Below are positions 30,507 to 42,600 of a stretch of 64,000 nucleotides of DNA, piece after piece. A model generated the notes under the pieces. The model was given only the letters and a program-made list of their open reading frames with translations. It was not told the origin of the DNA and did not search any database. Origin of the DNA: Phytophthora colocasiae (taxonomy: Eukaryota; Oomycota; Peronosporomycetes; Peronosporales; Peronosporaceae). The stretch covers positions 310,001-374,000 of the forward strand of contig JAGKQI010000083.1 in the NCBI GenBank assembly GCA_018806915.1. Direction: 5' to 3'. Numbering within the stretch: position 1 is the stretch's first letter; every line of letters starts with the position of its first letter. A program made the translations under genes and the position numbers.

Positions 30507-32400
30507 CGTCGATGAATCTGCTATCTGTTGCATGAAAAAAAAGCGTTTGTTTCAACAAGAATGGTGTTGAAGATTTGTTTGTTAAAGCTGCATCGAACAC
30601 TAAAATTCAAAGCAGTTCATCTTGGCCCTTGCATTCAAGTACGTGTGCTTTACCAAGGAAGCTCGGCCAAGGGGATCTGAGCGTCCAGGTTGAAGAATTT
30701 GCCCGAGTTTTCAGGTTTCAGTTTAGCGATGAGGTCGGTCATGCGAGCAACGCTATCCGCAGGCTTCAAGGTGGCCTGGCCCTTGGTCATGTCCGTGTCA
30801 ACGTATCCAGGGTGAACCGACACAACCACGATGTCACTGGAACGCAGGTCGAATGCAAGTGAGCGAGTGATCATGTTGAGTGCCGTTTTGGAGGTCGCGT
30901 AGCCGTAGCCGGCCTGCTTGAAGAAGTCCGCCGTGTCATTCGTGTAGCTGCCGATGCTGCCAAGGAACGACGAAAGCTGCACGACGGAGGCGGAACCATG
31001 GGCCTTTGCTGCTAGCTGTAGGTTGGGTAGCAGCGCACGCGTCACAAGGAACGGCCCAACGGCATTCACTTCGAACTGGCGCATAAGTGCATCCTTGGTG
31101 CCAGTCTCGAAAGCCCCTGGTAGCCCAATGCCGGCGTTGTTGACGAGCAGGTCGATTGATTGGCCCTCCAGCTGACGAGCCGCATCGAGAATGCTGCTCT
31201 CCTCGCTCGTGTCCATGGCGATAATCTTGAATGGGGCGAGCGCTTCCAGCTACAACACCAGAAACAGGTGAGCAGGGATTGTATCTATAGTTACGAGATT
31301 CCTACCTTTTCCGTGTTGCTGTTGGCGCGCGCCGTACCGATGACGTTCCATCCAGCCTTAGTGTAGTGCTCGGCGAAGGCGAGACCAATGCCGCGTGTGC
31401 ATCCGGTAATGAGGACGGTCTTGTTGGTTGAGGTCATAGTTGACGAGGGTTCTTGTTGAGCTTGTGAGGTTTGAAGGGTTTGAAGCGTTTTAAAAAGTGG
31501 GGTGGTCGGCAAACATACTGCCATTGGTAGCGTACCTGTAGCTGTACTCGGTCTCGTTGCAGAGGAACTCCCTAGCGCATGCTCATGTCCTGTTGACTTA
31601 ATCAAGCAATGATATCGCCCCGATTAGCAATGATATCGCCCCGAACAATCACAGTTAGTGATTGCCATGAAACTAAAACTAATCAAGAATGTGTTGGCTC
31701 ACGTAAAAAAAACACGACGCTTTATTAGTAAACCACCACAACGCTGGCAATGAACAACGAAGACCTGCGATTCGTTGGATTCGGATACATGTACATTGTC
31801 ATAATCTTACTGTAAACGTGACTGCAGTAATACTTGAAAAGCCTCGGAATGATGTTTGGGCTCTCTTTGGGGTTTGATAATTACACTAAGAATCCTAGTC
31901 TAAGATATCACCTTGCAGTTACATCACTATCCTCAGACTCACCACGGTAGGTTGTCGCCGCTGAAGTGGAAGAACTTGCCACTGTCTTCCGGCGTCGCTT
32001 TAGCGATGATCTTGGTCATACCAGCGACACTGTCCTCGGGTGTGGTTTGCCCCGTGTGGCCCGTCATTCGAGTCACCACGTACCCAGGGTGAAGTGCCAA
32101 CGCGACGATCTTTTCGTCCTTCAGATCCGTGGCCAGACTCGAGTTGACCATATTAAGCGCCGTTTTAGACGAGCGGTAGCCGTACATACCACCCGATCCG
32201 TTATCGGTAATGCTTCCCATGCGAGAACTGACGTGGCCGACCGTAGCTGAACCGTTCGCAGCCACCGCCAGCTTCAAGTTCGGTAGGAAGGCACGCGTCA
32301 CGAGGAACGGCCCCACGGTGTTGATCTCGAACTGCTTCATCATTTCCGCCTTGGTGGTCTGGTTAATGCCGCCCCCACCGCCGATACCGGCGTTGTTGAT
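30507..32400 (-). repeat. Right arm of the inverted duplication
   Basis: Reverse complement of 22899-24789. The sequence to its left (30425-30506) follows the Gly-rich gene. Without Copia-1 the spacer between the arms would be about 860 bp. Duplication ends within codons of gene A near 32400, but here the gene continues intact beyond the arm. Confidence 0.9.
30650..31437 (-). CDS. Short-chain dehydrogenase/reductase B (intact)
   Basis: 243 residues from two exons, 31437-31306 and 31249-30650, with a 56-bp GT-AG intron. The classical SDR features are present: the NAD(P)-binding TGCTRGIG at residues 11-18, LLVNNAGIG, a catalytic Ser in VQLSSFLGS, the Tyr/Lys pair in YGYATSKTALNM, and HPGYVDTDM after it. 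It resembles the CsgA/sniffer type of cytosolic SDR reductases. No signal peptide or membrane span is seen. The substrate is unknown. It lies tail-to-head behind the related gene A on the same strand, 502 bases away, suggesting an older tandem duplication before the pair was inverted and copied. Confidence 0.9.
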
Positions 32401-32697
32401 CAGTAGGTCAATGGGTTGACCCTTGAGCTGTTGGGCTGCAGCCGTAATGGACGCCTCGTCACTAGTGTCGATCTGAACGATCTTCTCCACTTTGAGTGCC
32501 TTGAGCTGTTTACAAAAAAGAGAGTGTGAGAGGGTGGAGATTTGAGTCGATAAAAAATATCATTGACGTACGTCGGTAGCGCTCTGTGGATCACGAGCGG
32601 CAGCGATGACCTTCCAGCCACTGTTCACGTAGTGCTTGGTGAAGGAGAGTCCGATGCCGCGGTTGCTACCGGTAATTAGGACGGTCTTGGCGCTCAT
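31939..32697 (-). CDS. Short-chain dehydrogenase/reductase A (intact)
   Basis: 230 residues from two exons, 32697-32572 and 32505-31939, with a 66-bp intron (donor GTACGT, acceptor AACAG). It has TGSNRGIG at residues 9-16, LLINNAGIGGGGG, VGHVSSRMGS, the catalytic Y-x3-K in YGYRSSKTALNM and ALHPGYVVTRM. The exon-intron position matches gene B, so the two are paralogues. It is an oxidoreductase using NAD(H) or NADP(H); which one, and the substrate, cannot be told. An initiator-like TCATTCTTGAAAACACC lies about 45-60 bases upstream. A piggyBac element has inserted about 230 bases before the ATG, at TTAA 32930. Confidence 0.9.
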
Positions 32698-32739
32698 CTT
32701 GCTGGTGAAAGAGGTTGTTGGGTACTGGGGTGTGCGGTT

Positions 32740-32760
32740 GGAGGTGTTTTCAAGAATGAC
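32740..32760 (-). promoter_or_regulatory. Initiator-like promoter element of dehydrogenase A
   Basis: On the minus strand GTCATTCTTGAAAACACC fits the oomycete initiator (TCATTC) plus an A/T-rich flanking element, 45-60 bases before ATG 32697. Confidence 0.45.
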
Positions 32761-33255
32761 CAGTGCTCAGTTGAGAACAGCTTTTCGTCAACACTGTTGA
32801 TTGACGTCATCGTCGTTTACAATAGCGAATTCTGTACGCGCAATCCGGAAGGTGTGCAGCCAATCGTTTGCTAGTGCTCTGCAGATATAATGCACACGTT
32901 CATGTCGGCTAGCATTGCCATGGTGCTGGTTAACACCTTCGTTCCGAACGGTACTCGCCTCAGGCGGCTAAGCGCATGTCGTAAGATACGCCATAACAAG
33001 TCACTAGATATTTGTATGAGCCATCTGTTTGACTTGCGGGAAGATGAATAAATTATCAACAGGTTTTCCGGTCAATGTCGTAACTCATACCGCATTGTGG
33101 TAGAGTAATGGTGGCTCAATGTCGTAACTAACTCCTATTGTAGTCAACAGCTGATCAGGGACATGCACTTCTACGCAACTCATTCCAGAAAACGAGCAAA
33201 AGCAGGTACGTTGGCTCAACAATCTTGTATTCAATTGCACGAAACTTACCACTCA

Positions 33256-36239
33256 TCACATGACACGCAGCCTACCAGACGATGCCTCCCCACCACTTTC
33301 TTCATTGTCGCCATCATCGCTTTCCTCACCCTCGCTCCTGCCCTCGCGCCGAAGCTGGAGCTCGCGCCGGGTTTTCTTCCGCTTTCCAGCGTTCTGGCCT
33401 GGCCGCCTCAACACGACGCGCTTCCCTAAGTTGGTCGGGATATCCTGCCCGGCCCCGAAGTCATCGTGCCAGATGTCATAGCACGTCTTGGCAACGCCCT
33501 TGTACTCCCGCCGGAACTTATTGCACAGCCAGCACTTCGCGTCGACCACCGAACACCTCTCACAATAGTACGTAGTTGCATACGACTTCTTCTTCTCTGT
33601 CCGCAGAAGCGCACAGACCTTACATGACCGTTGGCGCCTCTTCTGAACGCCGCTAACAGTTACCCAATCTTCTGACTGTTGAAGTGCGTGTGCTAGGCGG
33701 ACGGGTGTGCGCCTTCTCTTCTGGCTTGACGAAGGCGGTGTTGCTTGAACACCTGCAAAGTCCTCAGCCTTGACCTGCAGGAGCTGATTCTGGAGGACTG
33801 TGAACCACTCGGACCTCGGCATGGCGACTGTGCCCTTGATCTTGGCCGCTGCCTTGTGCGTCAGGAACGCGTTCACTAGCGCGAGATCGAGAAACCCCAA
33901 AAATAGCCCTTTGTAATACTTCTGAAAGCGGGTTGACATTTGCAGCGAATAAGTCTGGAGGCGGAGCTGGTCGTGGCGATCCACTCCGCCCATCCAGTTC
34001 TGATAGTCGTTGACGGACTGCGGACACCCCACTTGCAGAGCGCCCACACGCTTGACCTTCCTTTCGATCGTGGACGGTGTCATGACGGAGCCCGTGCAGA
34101 GATAGTAAACGGGCTTCCTGTCCCACCAGAGACAGGAGGTCATGCAGGCACAGCGACAGAGCGCGAAGAGGAATGTGCCACGGGAATGCTAGCTGGCCGC
34201 GTCTTGCTCTTGGACTGGATGGCCTTGTTGAATCCCAAGCGGTTCGTCTGGATGGTCCCAACCACGTAAACGTTCATATTGAGTAGCTCCACCGCCAGAA
34301 GAATGGACGAGTAGAATATGTCGACGACAACAGCGTGCCAGTGGTGACGCGACTCAGGGGTAAATGCAGCCTTTAGGTTGCGAAGTACAGCTGCGGCTCC
34401 TGTCTTGAAGTCAATTCCGTTATGAGATCCATCAATGCTGTTTCGCTTGCCTACGTAAACTTCAAATCTAAGAAACAGTTACGACATAAAGATATGTTAG
34501 TATCTGCTGAATACCGTCAGTTACGACATAAAGATATGTTAGTATCTGCTGAATACCGTCAGTTACGACATAGAAAAAGTGACAAAAAAATACCTGTGAC
34601 AGTAAGCGGTCTTCGCGTCACACAGCATAAATAGTTTAGAGCCGTACCGGTGCGGCTTGTCCGACATGAACATGCGAGTGGGGTTGCGCCTCAATGTCGC
34701 AGGCAGGACGCCTTCATCGAAGGAGAAGACGGCCGGAAGAGTCCAGCCCGACAAAAAGCGCTCTTGAATCTTATCAGCGACTGGACGCAGCTTCCACAGC
34801 TTATCGCGTCCATGATCTACGGTATTGTCTACAAAGTGGAGGTCACGCAGGATGTTTTGGCAGCGGTCACGCGTCATGTACCGGCCGAACAATCCGGCCG
34901 GAATAGCACCGTCCTCAACCAGCGTCCAATGCGCAGCAAAGCGCCTCCTCTGAGGGCACATCATCCGAGCCACCAGAAGCCCAACTACATGAAGGATCTC
35001 GTGAGCTCCGTAGGCTTGCGTTGCCCTCAACCTACGCGCGATTTGCGCTACAGTCTCACGATGACGTCCTCTCTGCCGTGCAGCCATCTTTTCTGCTCGT
35101 TTGTCCACCTGCTGAAGGCAGTAGCGGTTAGTCTCGTTAGCGATCGAGACCCACAGCGTTTTTGGGATGAAATACAGTAACGTCAGGAGTGGCGATCGCC
35201 ACACATCGAGAAGCTCAGCTACAGGTTTTGCCTCCTGTGCACCTAGCCCAGGGTACGAAGGCGCATCAGTCTCGAACTCCGCGGAGACGGGGGCCCATTC
35301 CATCGTCCGCAGAGTATTCTCCCGCTCCACGAGTGCTTCCTTGCTCAAAGAAGTGTCTCCAATGTGCAGTGACGCGAGGAAAACCTGATCCATTTCCTCC
35401 GCGTCACTGTCAGATAGCTCGTCCCCGTCTCCGTCGTACACATCGCCTCCAGCATCACCGTCATTATCAAAAATACCGTCACCTTCGCTCTCGTCGCCAG
35501 AGCTGAGGTCCTCGTACTCACTACTATTTTCTTCTTTCTGCAGCAAGTTTACATCAGTGTTGGGGATCGGCTGATTTCTGGTTCGCGGTGGGGGAGTAGC
35601 GGAGGGAGTGACAGCACGTTCGTCCTCCCCCTCACTCTCCAGCCCCGATGCCTCCGACAGCAATTGCAGACTTGCTGCTGCGTCTCGATGCTCCTCATCT
35701 TCACGAAGGTCTCTCTGCGAAAGGTCAAAGGCCCTGGCTACAGCGTTCTGAGAGAGGTCAGGCTCCGATGCATCCGAGTCCAGACCGAACAACTGCTCCA
35801 CAGTGTTTTGCGACAACAGCACACTAGTGTCGATCTGCGAAGGTCGGATGGTGGCATCGTCATTGCCACCATCACCTCCACCATCACTACCTACTTCCTC
35901 ACCAACATGATCGCCTTGTACATGCTCACCAGTGCTGTCGGCTTCACCATCTGAATCGGCTTCGTCTTCAATCAGCAGGCCAGATTGGAAGGCAAACTCA
36001 ACGACTGCGCGCTCACCAACCATCACGTCGTTTTCTGGACTTGTATACGTCCACTCTGTCTGGATTCCAGTGGGCTTCTTTGATGTCCACCCCGCCGCCC
36101 GGAGCTGTCTCCAAAGGTGTCCAAAGTCCACATCATGAGCTGCCGCGGCGGGGGCGGCGGAGGTGGCTGATTTCAAGCGGCGACTGGAACGCATTCTCGT
36201 CAGGCTGCAAATTGTCGAATGAGTGGTGTCCGAGACCAT
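33256..36239 (-). pseudogene. piggyBac transposase 1, one intron and one frameshift
   Basis: Exon 1 runs from ATG 36239 (or 36194) to 34594 and exon 2 from 34467 to 33256. Splicing gives an AG|A join that restores AYCHR-FEVYVGK. The start carries a small domain with LWRQLRAAGWTSKKPTG, then a long acidic stretch, then the DDE_Tnp_1_7 core: FSFDEGVLPATLRRNPTRM (first Asp), HAVVVDIFYSSILLAVELL (second), CLWWDRKPVYYLCTGS (third) and NDYQNWMGGVDRHDQL (fourth). A C-terminal Cys-rich finger follows (SCKVCALL, YYCERCSVV, CWLCNKF). Near 34178 one base seems to be missing between PASIP and RGTFLFAL; otherwise the gene is complete. piggyBac transposases excise at TTAA without leaving a scar. Confidence 0.88.
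34477..34572. repeat. 42-bp tandem repeat inside the piggyBac-1 intron
   Basis: Two full copies (34477-34518, 34519-34560) and 12 bases of a third. Each begins AGTTACGACATA, the complement of the TATGTCGTAAC motif found near the ends of the same transposon. It fills most of the 126-bp intron (34468-34593). Confidence 0.9.
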
Positions 36240-36442
36240 TCCCTCCTCAACCCTCCCCCAGACCCGGTTTTGTGTAGTTTGTCGCAGAGACCTCTCACAG
36301 CTTATATAGTTCAGGTGCCTGCAAAACACTTGATTAAAGTATTGGAAAAGCCATTTTCTATTATAAATCGCTGTATGTCGTATAAGACGACATAGCAAAA
36401 CAGATATGTCGTATTATACGACGTTCGGAACAAAGGTGTTAA

Positions 36443-37095
36443 GACAACGCTTGGGGACAGTTTACACCAATATAATTTTGTTTACAAATTTATTCTTCAA
36501 AAAATTTTGTGCTTCAATTAAATTAATTCTTCAAAAAATGTTTCCCTACAATTAATTGTTTACTCTGGGCCGAAGGCCAGATCCTCTCTATCTTTGTATC
36601 GACACATCTCGCGCCTTTATACTGTGATATCGATCTTGACAATTGCCGCAAATACGGCAAAACCGTAGCGCTCCAGACCACTTGTGCGGACGAAGCTCGG
36701 TACGGACATAGAGAACCATTTGCTACAGCTTGTGATGAAGTTGCGAGGCGCTACCATCGTGTCGGCCAGGATTATTAGCAACGGCTGCCACGTTATCTCT
36801 TGATGGATCTCACGGGCAGGGGTTGGCAGGAATTGCGACATAGTAGAAATTAGTAGCTACTATAGTAAAAAGTAGCTCAGACCATTCTGATTCTACTAGT
36901 TCGCAAGCCCCTTTGGTTCTATCTAGCTAATGTCGAACTACTATCAAACTTCTAGGAGCTCATTTAGACAAATGCCACGCATACACATCAGCTGCGCTTT
37001 TCGGGCTCACGTCGCACGAGAACCAACTCTACAGCGAAGACGTGAAGCTCTCATAGGCTAGTTCTATGTAGCTTTAGAGCAACGTCCCTTGTTTG
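36443..37095. other. AT-rich spacer between elements; no gene recognised
   Basis: 36465-36560 is strongly AT-rich with repeated ATTCTTCAAAAAAT words. A small open frame at 36841-36617 (-) shows no family resemblance. The Copia-2 target duplication GTTTG ends the stretch at 37091-37095. Confidence 0.4.
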
Positions 37096-37445
37096 TAGCG
37101 GCAAGCTTACTGGTAGTTGCTTGCCACTGCACTGCACAGGACGCGTAGGTGCTTGTTGCACGTATAGTAAGGCGAGAAGCAATTCCTCAAGTAAAGCAAA
37201 ACTTACAATGGCATTAGTCAAATAGCTATCGCATATTACGTGTCGTACACGAGGAGGGAAAACCCGTTGGACATGCCTAACCAGCACCTTCAACAGTAAA
37301 CCCCCCTTTGGTCTTACGCATCTCACTCCAACAGTGCGCAGATCGTCTTGTCCCGCATCCTTCTAGGCTCCAGCTCAAGCGACATCTTTACACTCGTAGT
37401 GTAGCCATCTCGGAATGTAGCCACCTCGGGATCAGGTTTCCGCTA
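37096..37445 (-). repeat. 3' LTR of Copia-2
   Basis: 350 bp. It includes GTGCGCAGATC at about 37335, missing from the other LTR. Confidence 0.9.
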
Positions 37446-39003
37446 CTCCCACCTCGCTTGATGCTGGACCAGAATTGCTGCTGCCACGTCTTCAACGTGC
37501 AGCGCTTGACGGGGAATCTGGAACCGCTGTGGTCCCAACGCTTTCGTGAAAATATCAGCTACGTTCTCTGTATTCGATACGTATTTCACTTGTAGCTTTT
37601 TCTTCTTCACGAACTCAGCAATTTGTCGACTCTTCTTGGCAGAGTTGATCATCTTTTTGTAATTTCCAGGCTCCGTGACCACGTAAATACCGCAACAACC
37701 TTCTTTGCGCACTCATAATTCCCCTTAGTATAGGAGCTGGCATACCTTGCGAGGCTTCGCACTGCATTTGCTAAGTCAGGTCTTGTACAACCCACCAAAT
37801 ACTGCAACGCTCCCACCATTTTCGAAAAGGTATACTCGGATCATTAATTTCACTCTCATCTCTTTCAATCGGAGGTAATTCTTCATTCTGAATCATAGGC
37901 GATCAAACCGAGTGAGCTTCGCGCATTCCAAAACGCTCCAGCAACCGATCAATGTAAACTGTCTGTGAAAGGCTAAATAGTTTCCCTGGAATGTACTTCA
38001 CCTCCATGGAAAGAATGTGCTTCACTCTTCCAAGATTCTTCAGGGCAAACTTTGCAGCCAACTCGTCGGTCGCTCAATGTTCACCTTGTCTCCAAAAATG
38101 AGCAAGTCATCCACGTACACCGTTAGTTATACCACATTTCCATTCTTCCGTCTCTGGTACAAACCCACATCGAAATCACACTGTGTAAAGCCAATCTCCA
38201 ATAAATAGTCATGTAGTGTTTGGTACCAGAGCCTCGATGCTTGCTTGAGTCCATAGAGTCCTTTTAGTAGCTCGCACACACGATCCGTGCCATCCTTGAA
38301 GTATTCTGGCTGCTCCATAAAAACCTGAGCTCCATTAAGCACTCCATTCAAAAATGCCGTGACAAAGTCAACGTGGTAGCACTCGAGACTCAATAGAAAT
38401 GACAGGATAAGATGCAACCGCACTGTTTCAATTCGTACCACCGGAGAGTATGTCTCCAGATAATCAACTCCATACTTCTGTCCACAGCCTTTTACAGCTA
38501 GCCGAGCCTTGAGTCGCTCAACTTTCCCTTTTTCATTGTGCTTTGGCCGTAGCACCCAGATAGACTTCAGTATGTTGGTGAGGTGTTTCGGTCTATCGAC
38601 CAATCTCCATGTGCCGTTGTTTTTATGTGCTTCCATCTCCTTCTGCATTGCTCGCAACCAGCCATCACGATCTCGAGAATTTAATGCTTCTTCAACAGTA
38701 GGATTCCCTGTAAGTGACTCCATATGTTCCACAGCAGCAAAAATGTAGTATTGTAGACGTACATTTGCTTGTCTTTTCCGTTGCGAACGACGCAATCCTC
38801 GTTGTCTTTTAGAGCTACGCTGTGGTTGAGTACCATGCGGAGAATCACTTACATCAGTCTCATCTACGGACTCGTTTTCATCCGTCAACACTGAATCCTC
38901 ACAGGCATCTCGCTCTTCATGCACTCCCACCGAATCTATACTATCATCGGCTCTTTGGTCAGTATTTCCCACTTGTTGGTCAGTATCGCCACTCAAATCA
39001 TGA
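37446..39003 (-). pseudogene. Copia-2 reverse transcriptase and RNase H part
   Basis: Beyond the piggyBac insertion the frame continues with an acidic linker, RDRDGWLRAMQKEMEAHKNN, IWVLRPKHNEKGKVERLKAR, DFVTAFLNGVLNGAQVFM and LYGLKQASRLWYQTL. At about 38125 an in-frame TAA comes three codons before the catalytic box YVDD (VYVDDLLIFGDK). RNase H is largely lost between 38100 and 37715. Its end, VKYVSNTENVADIFTKALG, is at 37712-37446. The element cannot make active reverse transcriptase. Confidence 0.85.
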
Positions 39004-39526
39004 TTAACCCTTTCGCGAGCCACCTACATTTTGTATAGTATAGAACGTGTTGTTAAACGGTGTTCAAATGGCACAATTTTCGCCCTTTGAGGAAAATACG
39101 GTACTATTGTTCAGTGAACAATCTTTTCAGATTCGTGATAGAAGCTTGCCTTGTATCCTAAAGGGCACAAAATTCGTTCTTCCAGTGGCCTTCGGTACTC
39201 TTCATGTAGCAATGGTATTGGTCATTTCAGTGCGACTATACAAACTAGCGTGTTATTGGCTAAAAAGTATGGCGTATTTTACGCAGGATAAATATAAATT
39301 ACTTCGCGGGAAGCGCAGCCTTTATGGCCATGTAGAACCTGTGCGGTCGCGCATTGTGATTTGATTGAACGACCTACGCTGCTCAAAGAGCGATGCTCCA
39401 AGAGGTGTGCATCTCTTTTGTTCGAAGTATACTTGGCGTGCTCGGTCCAGTCGCTCACTAAGATTCTACCGTGAGATCAAATAACCTAAGTCTTATGCTA
39501 CACATCAATTATCAAGTTAATATATT

Positions 39527-42500
39527 ATGTATACAATGGATACCTGTATGATTTTTCCGTTGTGTGTGACCCTTCCGTTCTCGGCCACACAACCGAATTT
39601 AGCGCCCCATGAGCACGCGAAGACAGGGAATCAAGCGGGGGGGGGTGATACGACGAAGAAGGATGGCAGGAAGCGCAGGCGGTCGACGCGTACCTCGGGG
39701 AGTGCAGCAGAAAGCACAGGAACGCGGTATACTGCGGATCAGTTCAATTCGGCGTGGGAAAAGTTGCGAAAAGCAGGATGGACGGCCAAACGACCGCCAG
39801 GGGGGAGCTTGGACAATCGCTACCGATATCTCCAACCAGGCGGTTCACTTCATGGGCGCGAAGGCGATGACTTCATTGTAGGTACCGACGCTGTCGTTCG
39901 GTTCGTACAGACGATGGTACCATCCAACATGGATGGGAAGTTAGAGTCAGGTTCATGTACTAGGTGCGATGGAATGTAGCTGTGTGTGACTGACGGCGTG
40001 CTGTTGCTACCGTCCCAGGCGGTGAAGCTGACGTAGAGCGAGGGCATGTTGCCTCTCGTGGCCATGGGCATGGACGTGGCCGAGGTGGCGCTCAAGCGCG
40101 TAGTCGCGGTCGGGGAGGACGTCACGCCGGCGCTGCGCTGGCTGCAACAGCAGCAGCCGTTCGCCGTGGCGACGACGTCACTTACAGCAACTCGGACGGG
40201 GAGGACGTGCCGGTGTCAGGTTCGTGTGCAAGGTGCGATGGAATGTAGCTGTGTGTGACTGACGGCGTGCTGTTGCTACCGTCCCAGGCGGTGAAGCTGA
40301 CGGAGAGCGAGGGCATGTTGCCTCTCGTGGCCATGGGCATGGACGTGGCCGAGGTGGCGCTCAAGCGCGTGGTCGCGGTCGGGGAGAACGTAGTCCTGGA
40401 AAAAGACGAAGTACTACCGAGTCGCCGAGAACGGCAACCCCTCCCGTGCTGCTTCATGAAATGTATGTCGGAAAATATGTGCCGTTTTTACCTGCGAAGG
40501 AAGCTTGGATGACGAAGAAGGCTTACAGCGTGGTCGGTACAACTTATCTGGTTGGCAGAGTTTGTAGAAGGGCAAAGAAGGCCAGGTAGAAACTTTAAGT
40601 GCAATGGATAGAAAGTCAATTCGGGAATTGCGTTGAGAATCTCGGTGTGGATACGATTCAAGTGGGTATTAAAATTACAAAGGGTTGTCAATGGCTTCGT
40701 CGAACTGTGCATGGCGTGAGCTTCTTGAATGTGGTGAGTCCGAAGACATTGAGCTTGATGATGCATTGGATCTCCAAGAAGCAGAAGTTTACGAAGCTTA
40801 CGACCCGATGGAGCTGCTACCAACCAGTCTCGCAGAAGTGGAGGCTGTTCGAAGTATGCGGTTCAATCCGGAAGCATCAACAGAGGCCCCGACTGATTTG
40901 TACCGGCATAGCGATGGATCCACGAAAACCTATCTTCGAGCGGAGCACAAACACATTTTCGAGCATTCGGCAAGCTCAAGTTTCTTTGCGTACATACCAT
41001 TGTATTTCTGGAGGCAGGTACTGCATGAAACAAATGTGTACGCTGTGACATACGGGATCAGGACCACGAATCCGTTTACCCTGGAGGTGTTGATGAAATT
41101 TCTTGGCATTCTGTTCTTCATGGCTTTGAACGATAAGGGCGAGTATGCCAATTACTGGGGGACGCAGCCATAAGACGTTATATTTGGCGGAAGGATGACG
41201 TCGTTTGATCGAATAATGACTTTGAATCGATTCAAGCTGCTGAGAAGATGTCTTAGCTTCAACACTTCGCCTACAACACTAGGAAATGATGCAGCTGCAC
41301 GTATCCGCCCTCTGTTGAATCTGCTAAAAACTACTGGCGACAATTACGTGGTGGTGGGAAATGTGGCGCTGGACGAGGCTAGTGTGGCGTGTCGCTCGCG
41401 ACAGGGACGCCACATGATCGTGTTCAACCCAACTAAACCTACTGGCAAGTACCATTTCAGACTGTATATGGTGTGCTGCTCTACCACGTGGATCTCTCTG
41501 AATTACATACTACACTGCAATCGTAGTCTTCTGGAAGATCGACTGCAAGATGTCGTTGGGACGGAGGAGGTGTAGAATATTAGTGACGAGCTAGAAGCAG
41601 CATCTAAAATTCGCCAGCATGTTCTTGAGGTGTTTCAGCCTCTGTTCAATACAAACCGGGTTGTCAACATGGACAATTACTACGCGTCGGTTCAGGTGCT
41701 TCAGGCGCTGCATTTGAAGGGGTTATATGGGCGTGGAACCATACGTAACAACAGCAAGCACTTCCCAGGTCACACCATGCTGAACAAAGACGACAAGTGT
41801 TCTCGTGGTGATATGTTGCAGGCTGTCTCTATCGAACACAGCATGACCGCTGCCTCTTGGTGTGATGGTAGCATTGTGAACATGGTGTCGAATGCAGACA
41901 CATCTACCGTATCTACGGTGAAGAGAACTGTCGGGGCAAATGCACAGGAGCTTCCGGCCCCGACCTGTGTGAAAGAATACAACCAGAACATGCAAGGTGT
42001 AGATCGATTAGATCAAATGAGAAGTCGCTTTTCGATTGCCGATGGACACAGCTACAAGCGTTGGCACAAAAAGATAGCTCTTGCGCTCATCGATATTGCG
42101 CGGGCTAATGCTTATCTCACGCGTCGACTTGTAACTTCAGAATCGCCCGCTCGTGATCCACATAGAGATTTTATGACGGAATTAGTTGGGGAGCTTATTA
42201 GCGGCCGGTGGATGCTTGCACCAAGCGGGCCTGAGGATCGTATGTTCTACCGAAGGCCTGGACAAGCGCAGCAGTGGAAGTCTTACTCCATCTAGTGTGG
42301 CTAGTCCACACGCTCGACATCCTGTCGTTGTCCAATGCACCCCGGTTTCGTCAAGACAAGTTTTCGCTGATAAGAATCGGAAGCGCCGGCGCTGTGCTGT
42401 TTGTCGGTGGGAGAATCGACGTCAAACGGAGGTGACCAATTACTGCCATACACATTCTGTCTCCTTGTGTAGTGTGGTACATCGGGAGAACACTGAGGAA

Positions 42501-42600
42501 TGGTGCTGTCCAAACAGTACCTGGACGTACTGGAGGAAATTTCACGATTTCTATTTGCCAAACAAGTTGTTCTCGTCCAGTGGTAATGTGAGACGAAAAT
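39527..42600 (+). pseudogene. piggyBac transposase 2, decayed
   Basis: The order is: an N-terminal domain like that of piggyBac-1 (QFNSAWEKLRKAGWTAKRP, 39735-39880); a 0.7-kb stretch with a duplicated block; then from about 40690 YIPLYFWRQVLHETNVYAV and LEVLMKFLGILFFMAL, a stop at 41173, NRFKLLRRCLSFN, NVALDEASVACRSRQGRHM (first Asp), a stop at about 41575, VVNMDNYYASVQVLQAL (second), SWCDGSIVNMVSN (third) and YNQNMQGVDRLDQMRSRF (fourth), ending at 42295. The C-terminal finger (RRRCAVCRWENRRQ, YCHTHSVSLCSV) follows in another frame to about 42560. Several stops and shifts make it inactive, though all catalytic Asp positions are kept. Confidence 0.85.
39947..40384 (+). repeat. Two-copy direct repeat, period 269 bp
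   Basis: 39947-40115 and 40216-40384 are about 95% alike and share GCTGTGTGTGACTGACGGCG and GGCCATGGGCATGGACGTGG. They lie inside the decayed piggyBac-2 transposase. The repeat likely arose after or during loss of function. Confidence 0.8.

Larger units (their letters stand above)
32934..36438 (-). mobile_element. piggyBac transposon 1 (3.5 kb)
   Basis: TTAA target sites lie at 32930-32933 and 36439-36442. The terminal inverted repeats are CACCTTCGTTCCGAACG on the left and its near-complement CGTTCGGAACAAAGGTG on the right (one mismatch). Inside is one transposase gene on the minus strand with an intron. The motif ATGTCGTAAC or ATGTCGTA recurs near both ends (33075, 33119, 36375, 36406). Confidence 0.93.

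Noticed and set aside
22764..32697. Dehydrogenase/Old Yellow Enzyme biosynthetic gene cluster
   Set aside because: Old Yellow Enzyme and dehydrogenases are adjacent, but there is no scaffold enzyme, transporter or regulator pattern. The dehydrogenase number comes from local duplication.
34477..34572. CRISPR-like direct repeats
   Set aside because: The 42-bp units are directly adjacent with no variable spacers, lie in a eukaryotic intron, and are an ordinary tandem duplication.
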